Shown here: piece after piece, positions 22,915 to 34,442 of the stretch
Position numbering within the stretch: position 1 is the first letter of the stretch
Layout of the letters: each line of letters opens with the position of its first letter
Translations under genes and position numbers: made by a program
The notes under the pieces: model-generated
The model's input: only the letters and a program-made list of their open reading frames with translations
Database searches by the model: none
Told to the model about the DNA's origin: nothing
Assembly (NCBI GenBank): GCA_019925095.2
Contig: CM034388.1
Coordinates: 28,588,934 to 28,652,933, forward strand
Direction of reading: 5' to 3'
Length of the DNA: 64,000 bases
DNA from: Dendrolimus kikuchii
Taxonomy: Eukaryota; Arthropoda; Insecta; Lepidoptera; Lasiocampidae

Positions 22915-23078
22915 ACATACATACATACATACATACATAACTTCACGCCAGTTCCCTTGCGGGGTAGGCACGAACAACAGAGCGCCATTTAGGTCCATTC
23001 TTACACACCTCACTTGCTTCTTTGACATTCATAACTCTTGTCATGCACACTCGTCTGTTCTTAAGGCTCCTGACAGGC
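22915..23078 (-). mobile_element. ATGT-LINE 3' end
   Basis: 164 bp copy, exact 13 bp TSD ttttttctattgt at 22902-22914 and 23079-23091, tail of about six ATGT units. Confidence 0.9.
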
Positions 23079-23247
23079 TTTTTTCTATTGTCTTACTATT
23101 TATTGAATTTTTGTGATTTGTACTGAATAAAATATATTTCTTATGTTTTATTCCTTGTAATTTTTCTTCTGTGAATGGATGATACATAAAGTATTTGTAT
23201 AGTCTACCATACCATTGAAGTATTGTAGAAAAATACTAAACACATAC

Positions 23248-23385
23248 ATACATTGTATATCCATAAGATAGTAACGCTTGTGTTATGGTTAATAAACAAC
23301 AGAAACTCTGGGTTCAATCCGAAATAAATAACTACTAAGATCGGTCAAGAAATTTACCCTACCATCAATCAAACTCGAGACTTCC
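23248..23385 (-). mobile_element. SINE-2, diverged fragment
   Basis: attgtatatccataagatag, cgcttgtgttatggttaata, and aagaaatttaccctaccatc follow the order of the SINE-2 copy at 48766-48996. Confidence 0.6.
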
Positions 23386-23884
23386 TCTTTCTATCGAATT
23401 AGTTATGTAGGATTTATTCAGGAGCATTTCAGTATTCTTCTTACTTGCTCTGTAAAAAAAACTACACTTAAATTACTTTTATATAAGACAAAACTTTAGT
23501 CAAATAAACAAACACGCTGTATATGCATTAGCATAAGCTAACCCCTGAATAAAGTTTATGTTATCTATAATATTGTAAAAGTGTAGTCTTTTGTTTACTA
23601 TATTTTTTGTGTTTCTCTGTTTGTTCGGGATTCTCGCAAAAACTACCGGGCCGATTTCAATACGGTTCTCGTTGAGCGACAGCAAATTTCCGGACTTACA
23701 ATCTGCGGTACTTTTGATCCCGGGAAACTGGCAGGAATTTTTTGAGAGCGATTTAAGGTGGTCAGGTCGAAAAAAATCTATTTACGATGCAATGTTTTCA
23801 CTGCTTCAAATTCTTTGTGTAGAACAACTCTAATCTTCTGCTATCCATCTAACGAGGAGGAATTCGCGGGGGATCACTATTTGG

Positions 23885-24060
23885 TAATACAATACTTATA
23901 CAACGGATAAATCTGGGCTGATTCCAACCATACACTTTATTTACAACGTAGTAAATAGCTATAAGGTCTTTTACGAAATTTACCATACCAGAAAACCAAC
24001 CCAGAACCTTTTACATTACAATGTACTAGGCCAGCAAAGACTTAACCCACTTGATCTAAA
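23885..24060 (-). mobile_element. SINE-2 copy at the edge of the satellite
   Basis: Aligns in order with the SINE-2 copy at 48835-48980: tatacaacggataaatctgg / tatacaacggactactctgg, agtaaatagc / agtaaataac, gaaatttaccataccag / gaaatttactgtaccag, aggccagcaaagacttaac / aggccggcaaaggcttagc. It runs directly into the tandem array. Confidence 0.7.
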
Positions 24061-25087
24061 GAAAAAGCCTAAGAATATTCGTACGTACTAGAAAACTCCA
24101 TGAAAACATCCCGGAACCTTTACATTATAATGTACTAGGCCAGCAAAGCCTTAACCCACTCGATCTAAATAAAAAAAACTAAGAATATTCGTACGTACTA
24201 GAAAACTCCATGAAAACATCCCGGAACCTTTACATTACAATGTACTAGGCCAGCAAAGACTTAACCCACTCGATCTAAATAAAAAACCTAAGAATATTCG
24301 TACGTACTTGAAAACTCCATGAAAACATCCCGGAACCTTTACATTACAATGTACTAGGCCAACAAAGCCTTAACCCACTCGATCTACATAAAAAACCTAA
24401 GAATATTCCTACGTACTAGAAAACTCCATGAAAACATCCCGGAACATTTACATTACAATGTACTAGGCCAGCAAAGCCTTAACCCACTCGATCTGAATAA
24501 AAAACCTAAGAATATTCCTACGTACTAGAAAACTCCATGAAAACATCCCGGAACCTTTACATTACAATGTACTAGGCCAGCAAAGCCTTAACCCACTCTA
24601 TCTAAATAAAAAACCTAAGAATATTCGTACGTACTAGAAAACTCCATGAAAACATCCCGGAATCTTTACACTACAATGTACTAGGCCAGCAAAGCCTTAA
24701 CCCACTCGATCTGAATAAAAAACCTAAGAATATTCCTACGTACTAGAAAACTCCATGAAAACATCCCGGAACATTTACATTACAATGTACTAGGCCAGCA
24801 AAGCCTTAACCCACTCGATCTGAATAAAAAACCTAAGAATATTCCTACGTACTAGAAAACTCCATGAAAACATCCCGGAACCTTTACATTACAATGTACT
24901 AGGCCAGCAAAGCCTTAACCCACTCTATCTAAATAAAAAACCTAAGAATATTCGTACGTACTAGAAAACTCCATGAAAACATCCCGGACCCTTTACATTA
25001 TAATGTACTAGGCCAGCAAAGCCTTAACCCACTCGATCTAAATAAAAAACCTAAGAATATTCGTACGTACTAGAAAACTCCATAAAA
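23996..25087. repeat. 109 bp tandem satellite, ten units
   Basis: The marker ctaggcc recurs at 24026, 24135, 24245, 24354, 24463, 24572, 24681, 24790, 24899 and 25008: spacing 109 (110 once). Each unit has the SINE-2 tRNA-like head (cccggaacc ... ggccagcaaagccttaaccc) plus about 28 bases of other sequence holding the palindrome gtacgtac. Later units are nearly identical; the first differs most. No coding content. Confidence 0.97.
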
Positions 25088-25089
25088 AA

Positions 25090-25825
25090 CATCTCGTTAA
25101 AGAAAAAAATCACTCTGATCGCAATAGAATAAGCCTTCATCGGTTTATTTTCCAAATAAGATTAAATAAATTCTAAACACCAATCAATATAAAACATTAT
25201 ATAAAATATTAAGGTAGTTGTCAAAAGGGAAATTAGCCTACAATCATGCGTTGAACAATACACACTCGTATATACCCCGGGTCCGCTTGTAAATATCTCA
25301 TTGTAGCTTGTCTGTCCGTCCGTCCGCTTGATTTGCGATGCGCTCCCGTATAGTAATGAAGGTGCAATCTGTTGGCATGCGCCCGAGCAAGATCGATTTC
25401 ATGTCATAACGATTGTGCGTAACCGATTGCTCGTTTTGTTTGGCTTTTAATTGCGGTGATTGTTTGAGAATTGATTGTCTGTGTTTTTATGTTTGATACA
25501 AGTTATATATGTTACTGCGGCTTCGCTCGAGTAAAATAGTCTTAGTTTGAGCGAACTTCCTACATCTGTTTAAACCTCTTAAGAGTTGAATTTCCACAAA
25601 CACGTGTACATTTATTTTTAATCAGAAGCAGAGGTATAAACTGTTGTGCTTTTTACTTTGAAAATGACGAATTTTCGTACAAATTTTCATCCCCTTTTTC
25701 GTTGAATTTTTTTAAATTTTTTTTTTAGTAAATAGGTACCTAAAATATAGAAATAACGCGCATGCAAATTTTCATGATGCTATACCCAGCAGTTTTACTG
25801 TGTGCTGATATGTGAGTGAGGTCTA
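25090..25825. other. no firm feature
   Basis: AT-rich; 25515-25810 has gcggcttcgctcgagtaaaa and acccagcagttttactgtgt, phrases typical of interspersed lepidopteran repeats, but with no second copy here. Confidence 0.4.
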
Positions 25826-25828
25826 GTA

Positions 25829-26140
25829 ATCCGTGCAGGAACGGAGAAACAATACAATTTACTGCGGCCGGGCGGCCTGTCGTAAGAGGCGACAAAACAA
25901 ATCACAGCCAGGTGGTAGGGTACATGCCCGTCTGGATGTCTACCACCCCTGGTCTAAAGTATGTCGCCATAACAACCTTGAGTTGTGTTCCGGCATTAGT
26001 GACCAGGTTCCAGTCTCCCTTAAGAGAGCAGCAGCGCATTTGTAGCAAGCACCTTTGGCGTTGCAAGTGTCCATAGGCGATGGCAACCGCTTCCCATCAA
26101 ATGGGCTGTCTGCCTGTCTGCTGAACTCCTGCAATAAAAA
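25829..26140 (+). repeat. B-repeat, full length
   Basis: aatccgtgcaggaacgg to actcctgcaataaaaaa; contains a small duplication (gtagcaagcacc). Confidence 0.85.
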
Positions 26141-26374
26141 AAAAATATAAATGATATAAGTAATTAAAGAATTAATTTAAGTTCATTTTTGTATTGGTTT
26201 ATAATAAAGTGTTATCTATCTATCTAAAGACTGTAACAAATCACTGCCAGAGAGGAGCTTGCTTGGCTGGCTGCCTAGTTATTTTATTGTGATTGATTGA
26301 TAAAATCTACATTAAAGCGAGCGAAGCAGTGGACAAGAAATAGTTTATTATAATTTCATACACCATATACAATG

Positions 26375-26742
26375 AGCGCGTTCGTAATACCGAAGTAAGA
26401 AAGAGAGTTGGTCTGAAAGAGAGTGTCGGGGTGAAGGTAAGGAAAGGAATGCTCCGGTGGTTCGAGCACGTGGAAATAATGCATGATGAAAGAATGACTA
26501 AACAGATATACAATGCAAAAGTGGATGGATGTCGTGGAAGGCCACGACACACCTTCCATGATCAAATTGATCGTGTACTAGCAGAAGGTGATGTCAGGAG
26601 CCTTAAGAACAGACGAGCGTGCATGACAAGAGTTATGAATGTCAAAGAAGCAAGTGAGGTGTGTAAGAATAAGCCTGAATGGCGCTCTGTTGTTGGTGCC
26701 TACCCCGCAAGGGCACTGGCGTGAAGTTATGTATGTATGTAT
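26375..26742 (+). mobile_element. ATGT-LINE 3' end
   Basis: The frame from 26431 reads RKGMLRWFEHVEIMHDERMT and onward to ARALA and stop, with a 6-base loss (GCRGRPRH for GCRSRGRPRH). The TSD is not clean. Confidence 0.88.
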
Positions 26743-26744
26743 AT

Positions 26745-27020
26745 ACATGGTAATTTTCTTCGTACATATAGGTATCTTATAGAGCTGTAAGAACAATGTG
26801 TCGCCATGAGCGGTGCCATCATTACCAATCATTAAATCGATTCACCGATACACTATGATGGAAACCTGGGTTTAGGGTACAGCGGTTTTATATGGGATCT
26901 TTTTTCATATTTAAAATTACTTATTTACTGTCATGAAAAACATTATCATAGTTTTTAGTTTTTTTACAATATCAGGACACAAAATACTCGTATAGACTGT
27001 TTTCTGAATTATACAATTAT
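26745..27020. other. no recognised feature
   Basis: AT-rich, no support for a gene. Confidence 0.4.
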
Positions 27021-27023
27021 AAA

Positions 27024-27219
27024 CAGTAGGTTTATTCACAAACGTCGAGAAGCTCCCAAACGAATCAATTTTCAATCCGACAGTACGTGAAACAACCTGT
27101 CGGAAATACATTCTCGAATGCGTTCGTTTCACGTACCGTAGGATTGCAAATTGATTCGTTTGGGAGCTTTCCGTTCTTACGCGGAAACGTTTCCGACGGT
27201 TGTGAATAACCCTACAGTG
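27024..27219. repeat. foldback element
   Basis: Left arm 27024-27093 and right arm 27126-27219 are inverted copies (agctcccaaacgaatcaatt / aattgattcgtttgggagct) around a 32-base loop. The right arm carries 20-odd extra bases with a perfect palindrome, cggaaacgtttccg (27182-27195). No frame. MITE-like. Confidence 0.8.
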
Positions 27220-27227
27220 CACATAAA

Positions 27228-27478
27228 CGTTCCCGGGTTGTTACGTTGTATGGGCATGTGCCAACGGCTCTTTTTTACAACCGCACCGCTCGCCATCGAC
27301 GGGATGTTCATCCCCATTTCCTGGAGCTCCCACGCTCAGCTACGCAACGGTTATATAGAACGTTTATTCCGCGTACAACAATGTTCAGGAGGGAACATCC
27401 CGCCGAGGTTTTCCTCTGCGCTACGCAATGGGGTCGTTTAAGAAAGGTGTTACAAATGTCTTAGAGGCCGGCAACGCA
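27228..27478 (+). mobile_element. LINE-type 3' region, truncated
   Basis: Contains accgcaccgctcgccatcga, gggatgttcatccccatttc and gggtcgtttaagaaaggtgt, phrases I recall from abundant lepidopteran LINE 3' ends. Joins a B-repeat after a short gap. Confidence 0.5.
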
Positions 27479-27534
27479 TGTTGCAAATACCCGAAATAAG
27501 CGTTATATTCAAGTCGCTTCCGATTTGATATTTT

Positions 27535-27795
27535 TTGTTTGTTATTGCAGTAGTTCAGCAGACAGGCAGACGGCCCAATTGATGGAAAGCGGTTATCAAC
27601 AATGCGCTGCTGCTCTCTTAAGAGAGACTGGAACCTGGTCACTAATTTCGGAACACAAGGTTGTTATGGCGACATACTTTAGCCATCCCGTCGGGCAAAT
27701 GCCCTACCACCTGGCTGTGGGTTGTTTTGTGGCCTCTTACGACAGGCCGTCTCAACGCAGGAAATTGTATTCTTTCTCCGTTCCTGCACGGATAA
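27535..27795 (-). repeat. B-repeat with internal deletion
   Basis: Misses the catcgcctatggacatttgc block; ends cgttcctgcacggata. Confidence 0.85.
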
Positions 27796-27799
27796 TAAT

Positions 27800-29090
27800 A
27801 AATTATCATCATTCTAGTCTATGGTTCTGATTTAGTCCCAGGTCTGCACATGTGAGCCTGATGGTCTACTTTGGGAATCAATATCAAATCTTTTCAGACT
27901 ATATTTGTTTGAATTTCTGGTTATTTTTTAAATCGTAATACTTTGATTGAACGATATAATTTAGATTTTTTATTTAAAAAAAGAATGGACTAGTGGCGCC
28001 ATCTGTTACGAATGACTATTTATGCAGGTCGATTGTCATTCCTCAGTATTCTTCGTACATACCACTAGTAATAGTTTTAAATATCAACGGGACCATTAAA
28101 TTAAAATATCTCTCGTATAATAAATACGTATTGTATTTTTTCCGAAGTCACGACACTACCCGAGCAATCTTAATGATACTCTATTTTCAACTAAATCGTG
28201 CTCATGAAACGTATGGAATTCATCGTGTGCCGGCCTTCTGTCTTGTTCTCACTCACCCGAAACCAAACTGACGCAATTCCATTAAATCACACAAAGGAAA
28301 TTAAATTTAAATACACCGTAGTAAGGTCTAAACTAGATCGATTACTCGTTAATAAGTTTGCAATAATTCCATTTTCGCTGCAATTAAATTTGATGCATTG
28401 AATATTTCTGTACATTCCAATTTCAACTTTGTACGTTTGACATAAAGCTCAATATCACTCGCGGGCACTGTAGAGTTATAACACGTTTTGATACTTGTAT
28501 TTGATTGGTTTACTTATACAGGGTGTACAGAACGGCCCATGCCAAGTATGGCAGTCGCGCGTACGACGCGTGGCAGCCAAACTTCTTCAAGTCGAAAAGG
28601 TTAATTATAGCCAAAAAAGTTGCTACGCAGCCTAAAGAATCTTGATCCTTGAGGCCACCATCAAGGATTTCGGGATGTCCATGAATATTAATAAGCGTAA
28701 GAATAGTGAAACTTTTTTTTAGGGTGTAACGTGGGTGTTCCGGTTTTGGACGTGTTCATTAAATTCTTAGCATCCTACCAGTATATCTCGACATGTATCA
28801 ATTTCACTAATCGATTCTCCAAAGGCGGCCGCTTTAGGTCTGAAATGTACCGACGTAACTAAAATGTGAGCACAAATGTGTGTGCTGAATATTAGAATAT
28901 AGATGTCCCTGATTAAGTTCACGTGATAACTCGCTTTTTTCATTGCCATTTATAAAAACCAATTATACTAGAAACACATTTTTATACCGTGCCTGCCAGC
29001 AATACAATGCTTTATTCAATGATGTCGATCCTTTTATAGGCAATTTATTGAAGTATAAAACTGAAATTAAAAAGAAAGAAAAATAAAACA
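27800..29090. other. no recognised feature
   Basis: About 1.3 kb of low-copy AT-rich DNA. 28540-28600 is GC-richer (cagtcgcgcgtacgacgcgt) but without a frame or family match. Confidence 0.45.
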
Positions 29091-29097
29091 ATTTTTT

Positions 29098-29335
29098 TTT
29101 ATTTTTTTATTGCAGGAGATCAGCAGACAGGCAGACGGCAGACTTGGTGGAAAGCGGTTACTATCACCTATGGACATTTGCAACAGCAAAGGTGCTACAA
29201 GTGCGCTGCTGCTCTCTTAAGGGAAACTGGAACCTGGTCACTAATGCCGGAACACAACTTAACGTTGTTATGGCGACATACTTTAGACCAGGGGTGGTAG
29301 CTATCCAGTCGGGCAAATGCCCTACCACCTGGCAA
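29098..29335 (-). repeat. B-repeat, 5' end missing
   Basis: T-run, gcaggagatcagcagacagg, stopping after ccctaccacctgg. Confidence 0.85.
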
Positions 29336-29485
29336 ATTAATTAAATTAATTAACGTTCTACTAATTTAATATATACTCGTATACTTTATTTTTATTATTT
29401 TGACTTTGATTTCATTATTTTATTATTTTGTTTTTTTTTAATATTATGACTTTTATTTTTAACATGTATCACGATTTTTTTTTAT

Positions 29486-29562
29486 ACATACATACATACA
29501 TACATAACTTCACGCCAGTTCCCTTGCGGGGTAGGCACGAACAACAGAGTGCCATTTAGGCC
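29486..29562 (-). mobile_element. ATGT-LINE, 77 bp remnant insertion
   Basis: Only the tail and last ~58 bases are present, yet an exact 12 bp TSD (a, nine t, at) flanks it at 29474-29485 and 29563-29574. Extreme 5' truncation rather than later loss. Confidence 0.85.
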
Positions 29563-29575
29563 ATTTTTTTTTATG

Positions 29576-29875
29576 ACATGATAATTATGACTGAAGAATG
29601 ATATAGATAAATAGACAAATTGTAGTTTTTGTTTTGTGTTGTATTGTATTATTTCATTCCTTTTTTATTTTATATCTAATTTTCCAATATTGCATCAAAT
29701 TTCTTATAATTTTCTTATAGTTGTATGAGCCAAATGTGTAACAAGAATTATTTTTTTAGTGGAAACTAAGTTGATATGTGTATTAAGTTATGTGTTTTAT
29801 ATTGTAAGAATTATAATTATTGTATGTTTCCCAAATAAATAAAATAAAATAAATAAATAAAATATTGTTTAATTT
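29576..29875. other. no recognised feature
   Basis: Very AT-rich; ends with aataaataaaataaaat before the next B-repeat. Confidence 0.45.
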
Positions 29876-29877
29876 AT

Positions 29878-30100
29878 TGCATGAGTTCAGCAAAGAGGCA
29901 GACGGTCCACTTGATGGAAAGCGGTTACCATCGCCTATGGACATTTGCAACATCAAAGGTGCTACAAATGCGCTGCTGCTCTCTTAAGGGAGACTAGAAT
30001 ATAGGCACTAATGCCGGAACACAAATCAAGGTTGTTATGGCGGCATACTCTAGACCAAGGGTGGTAGCCATCCAGTCAGTCGACATCCTACTACCTGTCA
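29878..30100 (-). repeat. B-repeat, 5' part missing
   Basis: gcatgagttcagcaaagagg to atccagtcagtcgac. Confidence 0.85.
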
Positions 30101-30118
30101 AAATATATATATTTTGTA

Positions 30119-30440
30119 AAGTCGTGGTAGCGTAACGGCTAGTGCACGCGTCTCAGACTCAAAGGCCTCGGGTTCGATCCTGGCCGGAACCCATGCACCA
30201 CTTAGACAGTTTTCTGGCCTAATGTGCATATTGTTACAATTAACACGCTCTAACAACGGTGAAGGAAAACATCGTGATGCAACCTGCACATCGAGATAAC
30301 CGATGTGTCGAACCTGCCAAGCCGCCTTGGACAAGCGTGGTATATTGTCCGATCCCCCTATAATAGGAGTCCCGAGCCCAGCAGTGGGACATTTATGAGC
30401 TGTTATTATATATATATATATATACATATAAATATATACA
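30119..30440 (+). mobile_element. SINE-1, full-length tRNA-derived
   Basis: A box tggtagcgtaacgg (30125-30138) and B box ggttcgatcc (30171-30180) make an internal pol III promoter. The body has ctaatgtgcatattgttaca, ggtgaaggaaaacatcgtga and ccagcagtgggacatttatg, the standard lepidopteran SINE core and end, then an AT tail. Confidence 0.92.
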
Positions 30441-30616
30441 TACATACATACATACATAATTTCACGCCAGTTCCCTTGCGGGGTAGGCACGAACAACAGA
30501 GTGCCATTTAGGCTTATTCTTACACACCGCACTTGCCTCTTTGACATTCATAATTCTTGTCATGCACGCTTGTCTGTTCTTAAGGCTGCTGACATCACCT
30601 TCTGCTAGTACACGAT
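30437..30616 (-). mobile_element. ATGT-LINE 3' end inserted at the SINE tail
   Basis: Tail of tacatacatac sits directly on the SINE-1 AT tail; the copy ends at tctgctagtacacgat. No clean TSD because the target is low-complexity. Confidence 0.8.
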
Positions 30617-30619
30617 TTG

Positions 30620-31365
30620 TAATTAGCGTAAGTACTACGCTATTTCTTCAAATAAAGTTTTTGTCTTTCTTCTTTCAAATATCCAATTTAATTCTCGTAT
30701 GAATCCATATCACAAATAATTAGATCCCATAAGACTGAGCTAAAAGTTTTTATATCAATGTATAAAACCATTCGAATACATATCCTCCCAGTTTATGCTT
30801 TTGTGATGTAAAAAGATACCTGTATAATATTACATCTGAATTTCCCTTTGATTATGGATTAAATGTAATATAACACGCTGTCATTACAACGACCTTCTTT
30901 GCTGCACATAAACGATGTGTTCTTTTACATAAAAAGAAACTAGAAGTTGTTAGGCATAGTTTTTTAAAATAAAGCTTTGTGCAAACGTGTATTCGATTAG
31001 CGTTCTTTTGATATTTTATATTTGATTAAAACTAATATTGTATATTATATAATAATACTGATGTCGATTAAATACGAACGATCTTATTCATGTTTTTTTT
31101 TTTTTGGTAGACCCGGGGTTCTCCGTCATGGGGCAGGACAGAGACTATCTTTTCTATATTTTATTGCTATATATAGGTTTCAATTTTTTCCTATCTCATA
31201 GCTTCTTAATACATGCAAGAACTACCACTATTAGGATTTTAAAATTGGGTGATTACGTGTGGGATATATCTATGGGGAATAACTACTTTATTGAATTTGA
31301 TCTGGTAAAAGGGTTTTTGGATAACTAGGTTAAGGATTTGGATAAGTTGCTAGTGGTAGTTGGAT
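30620..31365. other. no recognised feature
   Basis: AT-rich, with no gene supported. Confidence 0.45.
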
Positions 31366-31369
31366 TAGG

Positions 31370-31918
31370 TTGGTACCGGACGAAACCGTCATGTCCGCAA
31401 AGGAGGCGGCGCAGCGGGAGAGGGAGCAATCCGCTACGCTCCCCTCCCGCCAGAGCCGGCGGCGGCGTCGGAGGGTCGTCCATGACGACCTCCAGCCGCC
31501 GTAGGTTACGGCTGTGCGGGCGACCGACGGGGAAACCGGACCCGCCCGCGCATAAAGGCCGGAGAGGAGGGACGCGCGCCGATCCGCGCGCCCCCTCTCA
31601 CCTCGCGGTGAGGTAGAGGAACCGGAGAGACACAGATCTCCGGCTACCAACTGGTGAGGCCAGCCCGCAAAGGGGCCGGCCGCCGTCCGGCCGGGCTGGT
31701 GGTGAATGCGCGAGCGAGCCCACAGCCCGGACAAAGGACGCTTGGGATCGGACAGGGGTTTTAGTGGGTATCCCTAACCGCGGCGTGGCAATAGCATCTC
31801 ACATCTCAACGTGGGGTGCTAGTACCACCCCGACCTGGCGAATCCCACTCACGGGCCGCGACCTTTCCCCCTCGCGTGGCCTACGGTCCTCAAACGGATT
31901 TCCCCTGTATAAAAAAAA
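31370..31918 (+). mobile_element. GC-rich non-LTR-like 3' element with small ORF
   Basis: Strong GC excess. A 37-codon frame at 31391-31504 starts MSAKEAAQREREQ and ends in an arginine run and DDLQPP. It is related to frames at 47390-47506 and 56848-56642. Downstream, ggggttttagtgggtatccc occurs at about 31755, and the unit ends tttcccctgtataaaaaaaa. The A-rich end and shared order with 47340-47865 point to a non-LTR retroelement 3' end (R1-like, unproven). Confidence 0.6.
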
Positions 31919-31924
31919 AGGGTT

Positions 31925-32160
31925 GGAACCGGGCTTTTTACTTTATTTATTTATTCTTTTCTTGTATAATTCTTAAATACTATTTTACATTGTGTTCTTA
32001 TATATATTGCTATTATAATACAGTAATTTTGTCTGCCAAATGTTCTATACCTATTTTCTATTTTACAAGTTCTTATTCATGTTGAATTAGAGTAAGTTTG
32101 TAGGCTTTTTTAGGGTTATGGGTGATGTATACCTCTAATCATCGCAGTGGACAACGAACT
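31925..32160. other. no recognised feature
   Basis: AT-rich spacer. Confidence 0.4.
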
Positions 32161-32164
32161 ACCG

Positions 32165-32825
32165 GCTAGCGCTTTTTTTTATTGAACTTGACTTTATGTT
32201 GTTAACTTAACTTGAATTAACGTCTAAAGACCTTACAACTTTACCGGGGTTTTCGGGGGGCAACTTGCTCGAGGGAGCTCCCTAGGGAGCTTTACCTCGG
32301 CTGGACTGTGGCCATGATGAATCTAACGATGCCGACAAGAGGGCAACACAATGTAGTAATTGAAAGCGAGCGACCGGTAATATAAAGCCCGAGGCGAAGG
32401 ATCCCGGCGGCCTACGCTATCTTACTGCCGTTTCGCCACGTATTATGGCTGGGAGAGAAGAAACGGCGAAAGTAACTTCCCACCAATACGCCTAGTCTAT
32501 CCTATGGGGGGGCTATTTCGCCTGGCATCCCTCGCGGGGACGTGGAGTAATCTTGATTGTCGGCGTCTGAGGCGCCGTCGTCTGTGTCTGTCTGTCGGTG
32601 CTTGCCCGCCTGCCGTTCTAACCGCGGGCGGGCTGATTCGGGCTAGCCATTTTGTAGTAACGTCGACCGTGTCCGTGAGGACGCTACGCGGTCGTCGCAC
32701 GAGAGCCTTTCGACGAGGCTTATAATCGGACGCTCTCTTACTGGAGAAAAAGCTGTTAGGTACCAAGGTGCCGTGGTCTTTCAGATACTCGAAGGCAACT
32801 CCGGATTTTAAATTCAACAATATTA
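32165..32825 (-). mobile_element. GC-rich LINE-like 3' element
   Basis: The minus-strand frame from 32820 reads KSGVAFEYLKDHGTLVPNSF and FSSKRASDYKPR, then an arginine-rich stretch. Further 3', gccgtttcttctctcccagc and a final aataaaaaaaa near 32172 give it a LINE-like end. Not matched to the three MSxKEAA elements. Confidence 0.5.
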
Positions 32826-32829
32826 TATT

Positions 32830-33375
32830 TTAGGTAATTTTACATTGCAGATTGACAATTGACTCATTATAGAGCACATTTTTCACAACGTTCCAAACAT
32901 AAACTTCAAGATTTAAATATATTTATAATTTTTCTCTATCTCGCCAGCAATGGCGACATAAAGCTTTTATACGAGTTTAACACTTACTCTATCGCTTTAT
33001 CTCGCTCGCACATCGTCCGTCCCACTCACACATTGCTCTATATATTGTACTAGCTGTACGACTTGTTAATATTTGTACTTCAGGTTATCGTTTCCAAAAT
33101 AAATTAGTTCACATCAGCACTTGATAGTGAATACTATTGCCATCTGAAGTATCGTTTAACCTCTACCTCTCGCTGTTACAGGTAGATTCCTAAAGAAGCC
33201 TACAAACATATCTTAACTCAATATGAATAAGACCGTTATGTATTTTTTTTTTTTTTATCGATTTGATTGCAATTCGAACGTAGGAATAAAATGGTTTTAT
33301 TAAGTCCCATTTAAATATCAATTTTGGCTCAGGCGGGTCCAGCGCAACTGATTTGATAAATCTATCTGTCGTAAT
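32830..33375. other. no recognised feature
   Basis: AT-rich, no family member. Confidence 0.4.
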
Positions 33376-33377
33376 CA

Positions 33378-33540
33378 AGATGGATGGGTACAAATGTAAA
33401 GGTAGACCAAAAGAGAGATGAAATTCTGTGAAGGATGATATGATGATTTGTGGTGTGACAGAGGACGTATGTCAGAATAGAGGAGTGTGGAAGGAAAAGA
33501 CATATTGTGACGACTCCAAATAGTTGGGAGAACGTGAAAG
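33378..33540 (+). pseudogene. LINE Pol C-terminal relic, third type
   Basis: Translating from the aag at 33378: KMDGYKCKGRPKER, stop, then NSVKDDMMICGVTEDVCQNR and GVWKEKTYCDDSK, stop. The GRPK..W-like motif, ICGV..D and R..WK spacing are typical of the last part of non-LTR Pol proteins. Two stops make it dead. Confidence 0.6.
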
Positions 33541-33665
33541 AAAAGAGAGAGAAAGAGAGAGTAATCATATTGAACTGTATATTATTATACACATTATTTT
33601 ATTTGAACATAAAAATTAAAGTATTTATTTCAAAATGTAATCTTATAGATTACTTACTATTTTTT

Positions 33666-33864
33666 ATAAAACCCCCCGATTTTGAAACATTCTTCATTGG
33701 TGCTCGGCTCCTATTGGTCTTCGCGTGATGATATATAGCCTATAGCCTTTCTCGATAAATGGGCTATCTAACACTGAAAGAATTTTTCAAATCAGACCAG
33801 TAGTTCCTGAGATTAACGCGTTCAAACAAACGAACTCTTCAACTTTGTATATTAGTATAAGATT
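33666..33864 (+). repeat. D-repeat, 5' end missing
   Basis: Close match to 11426-11619 from ttgaaacattcttcattggt to the AT-rich end. Confidence 0.8.
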
Positions 33865-33869
33865 TATTG

Positions 33870-34440
33870 TAAGTCATGAGTATACCACTGCTTCCAAAGC
33901 GATTTTAGTTACTGTTAAAGGAGGAGAAGCGAAGCAACAGGCTCTCCAGCAAAACATCTTTACTTCAGAATTATTATGTACATACTTTTGTAGTCTTAAA
34001 GGACTATATGGTCAAAAGTGCAATATGGACGCACCCTAATGCCGGGTTAATTTTATTTGTTCACAGCATATTTGCGATTATCCTATTCAACATTTTTTTT
34101 TAATGATGACCATAATAAAAGCGGAAGGTTTAAATCTTGTAGAAACATAATTGTAATGTTGTTATTGCTGATTGTTCCTTGTAACTTTGTTTTCTCTAAT
34201 CATCGTAATATATCTTTGACGCCAAATAGGAAATGGTAATTATGTTGTTACAGGAGTAAAGCGGACACCTTTAATAAATCAACTGTTAAATTAATCAGTT
34301 GTCTGTAAGTACGTGTCATATGCTAATCTACAGTTTAAGTTTAAAACTACTGGCCCTGTAGTGCCATTATATGGTATTTTATATTCTATACGTTTAGCTC
34401 TAAGGCTATAGCGTATAGAATAGAAAATGTACATAATCTT
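33870..34440. other. no recognised feature
   Basis: AT-rich. Confidence 0.4.
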
Positions 34441-34442
34441 AT

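Noticed and set aside
23996..25087. CRISPR-like array.
   Set aside because: Repeats are 109 bp, contiguous and without unique spacers, in a eukaryotic context.
30119..30190. A functional tRNA gene.
   Set aside because: A and B boxes are present but the sequence continues into a SINE body and does not fold as a clean cloverleaf by eye.
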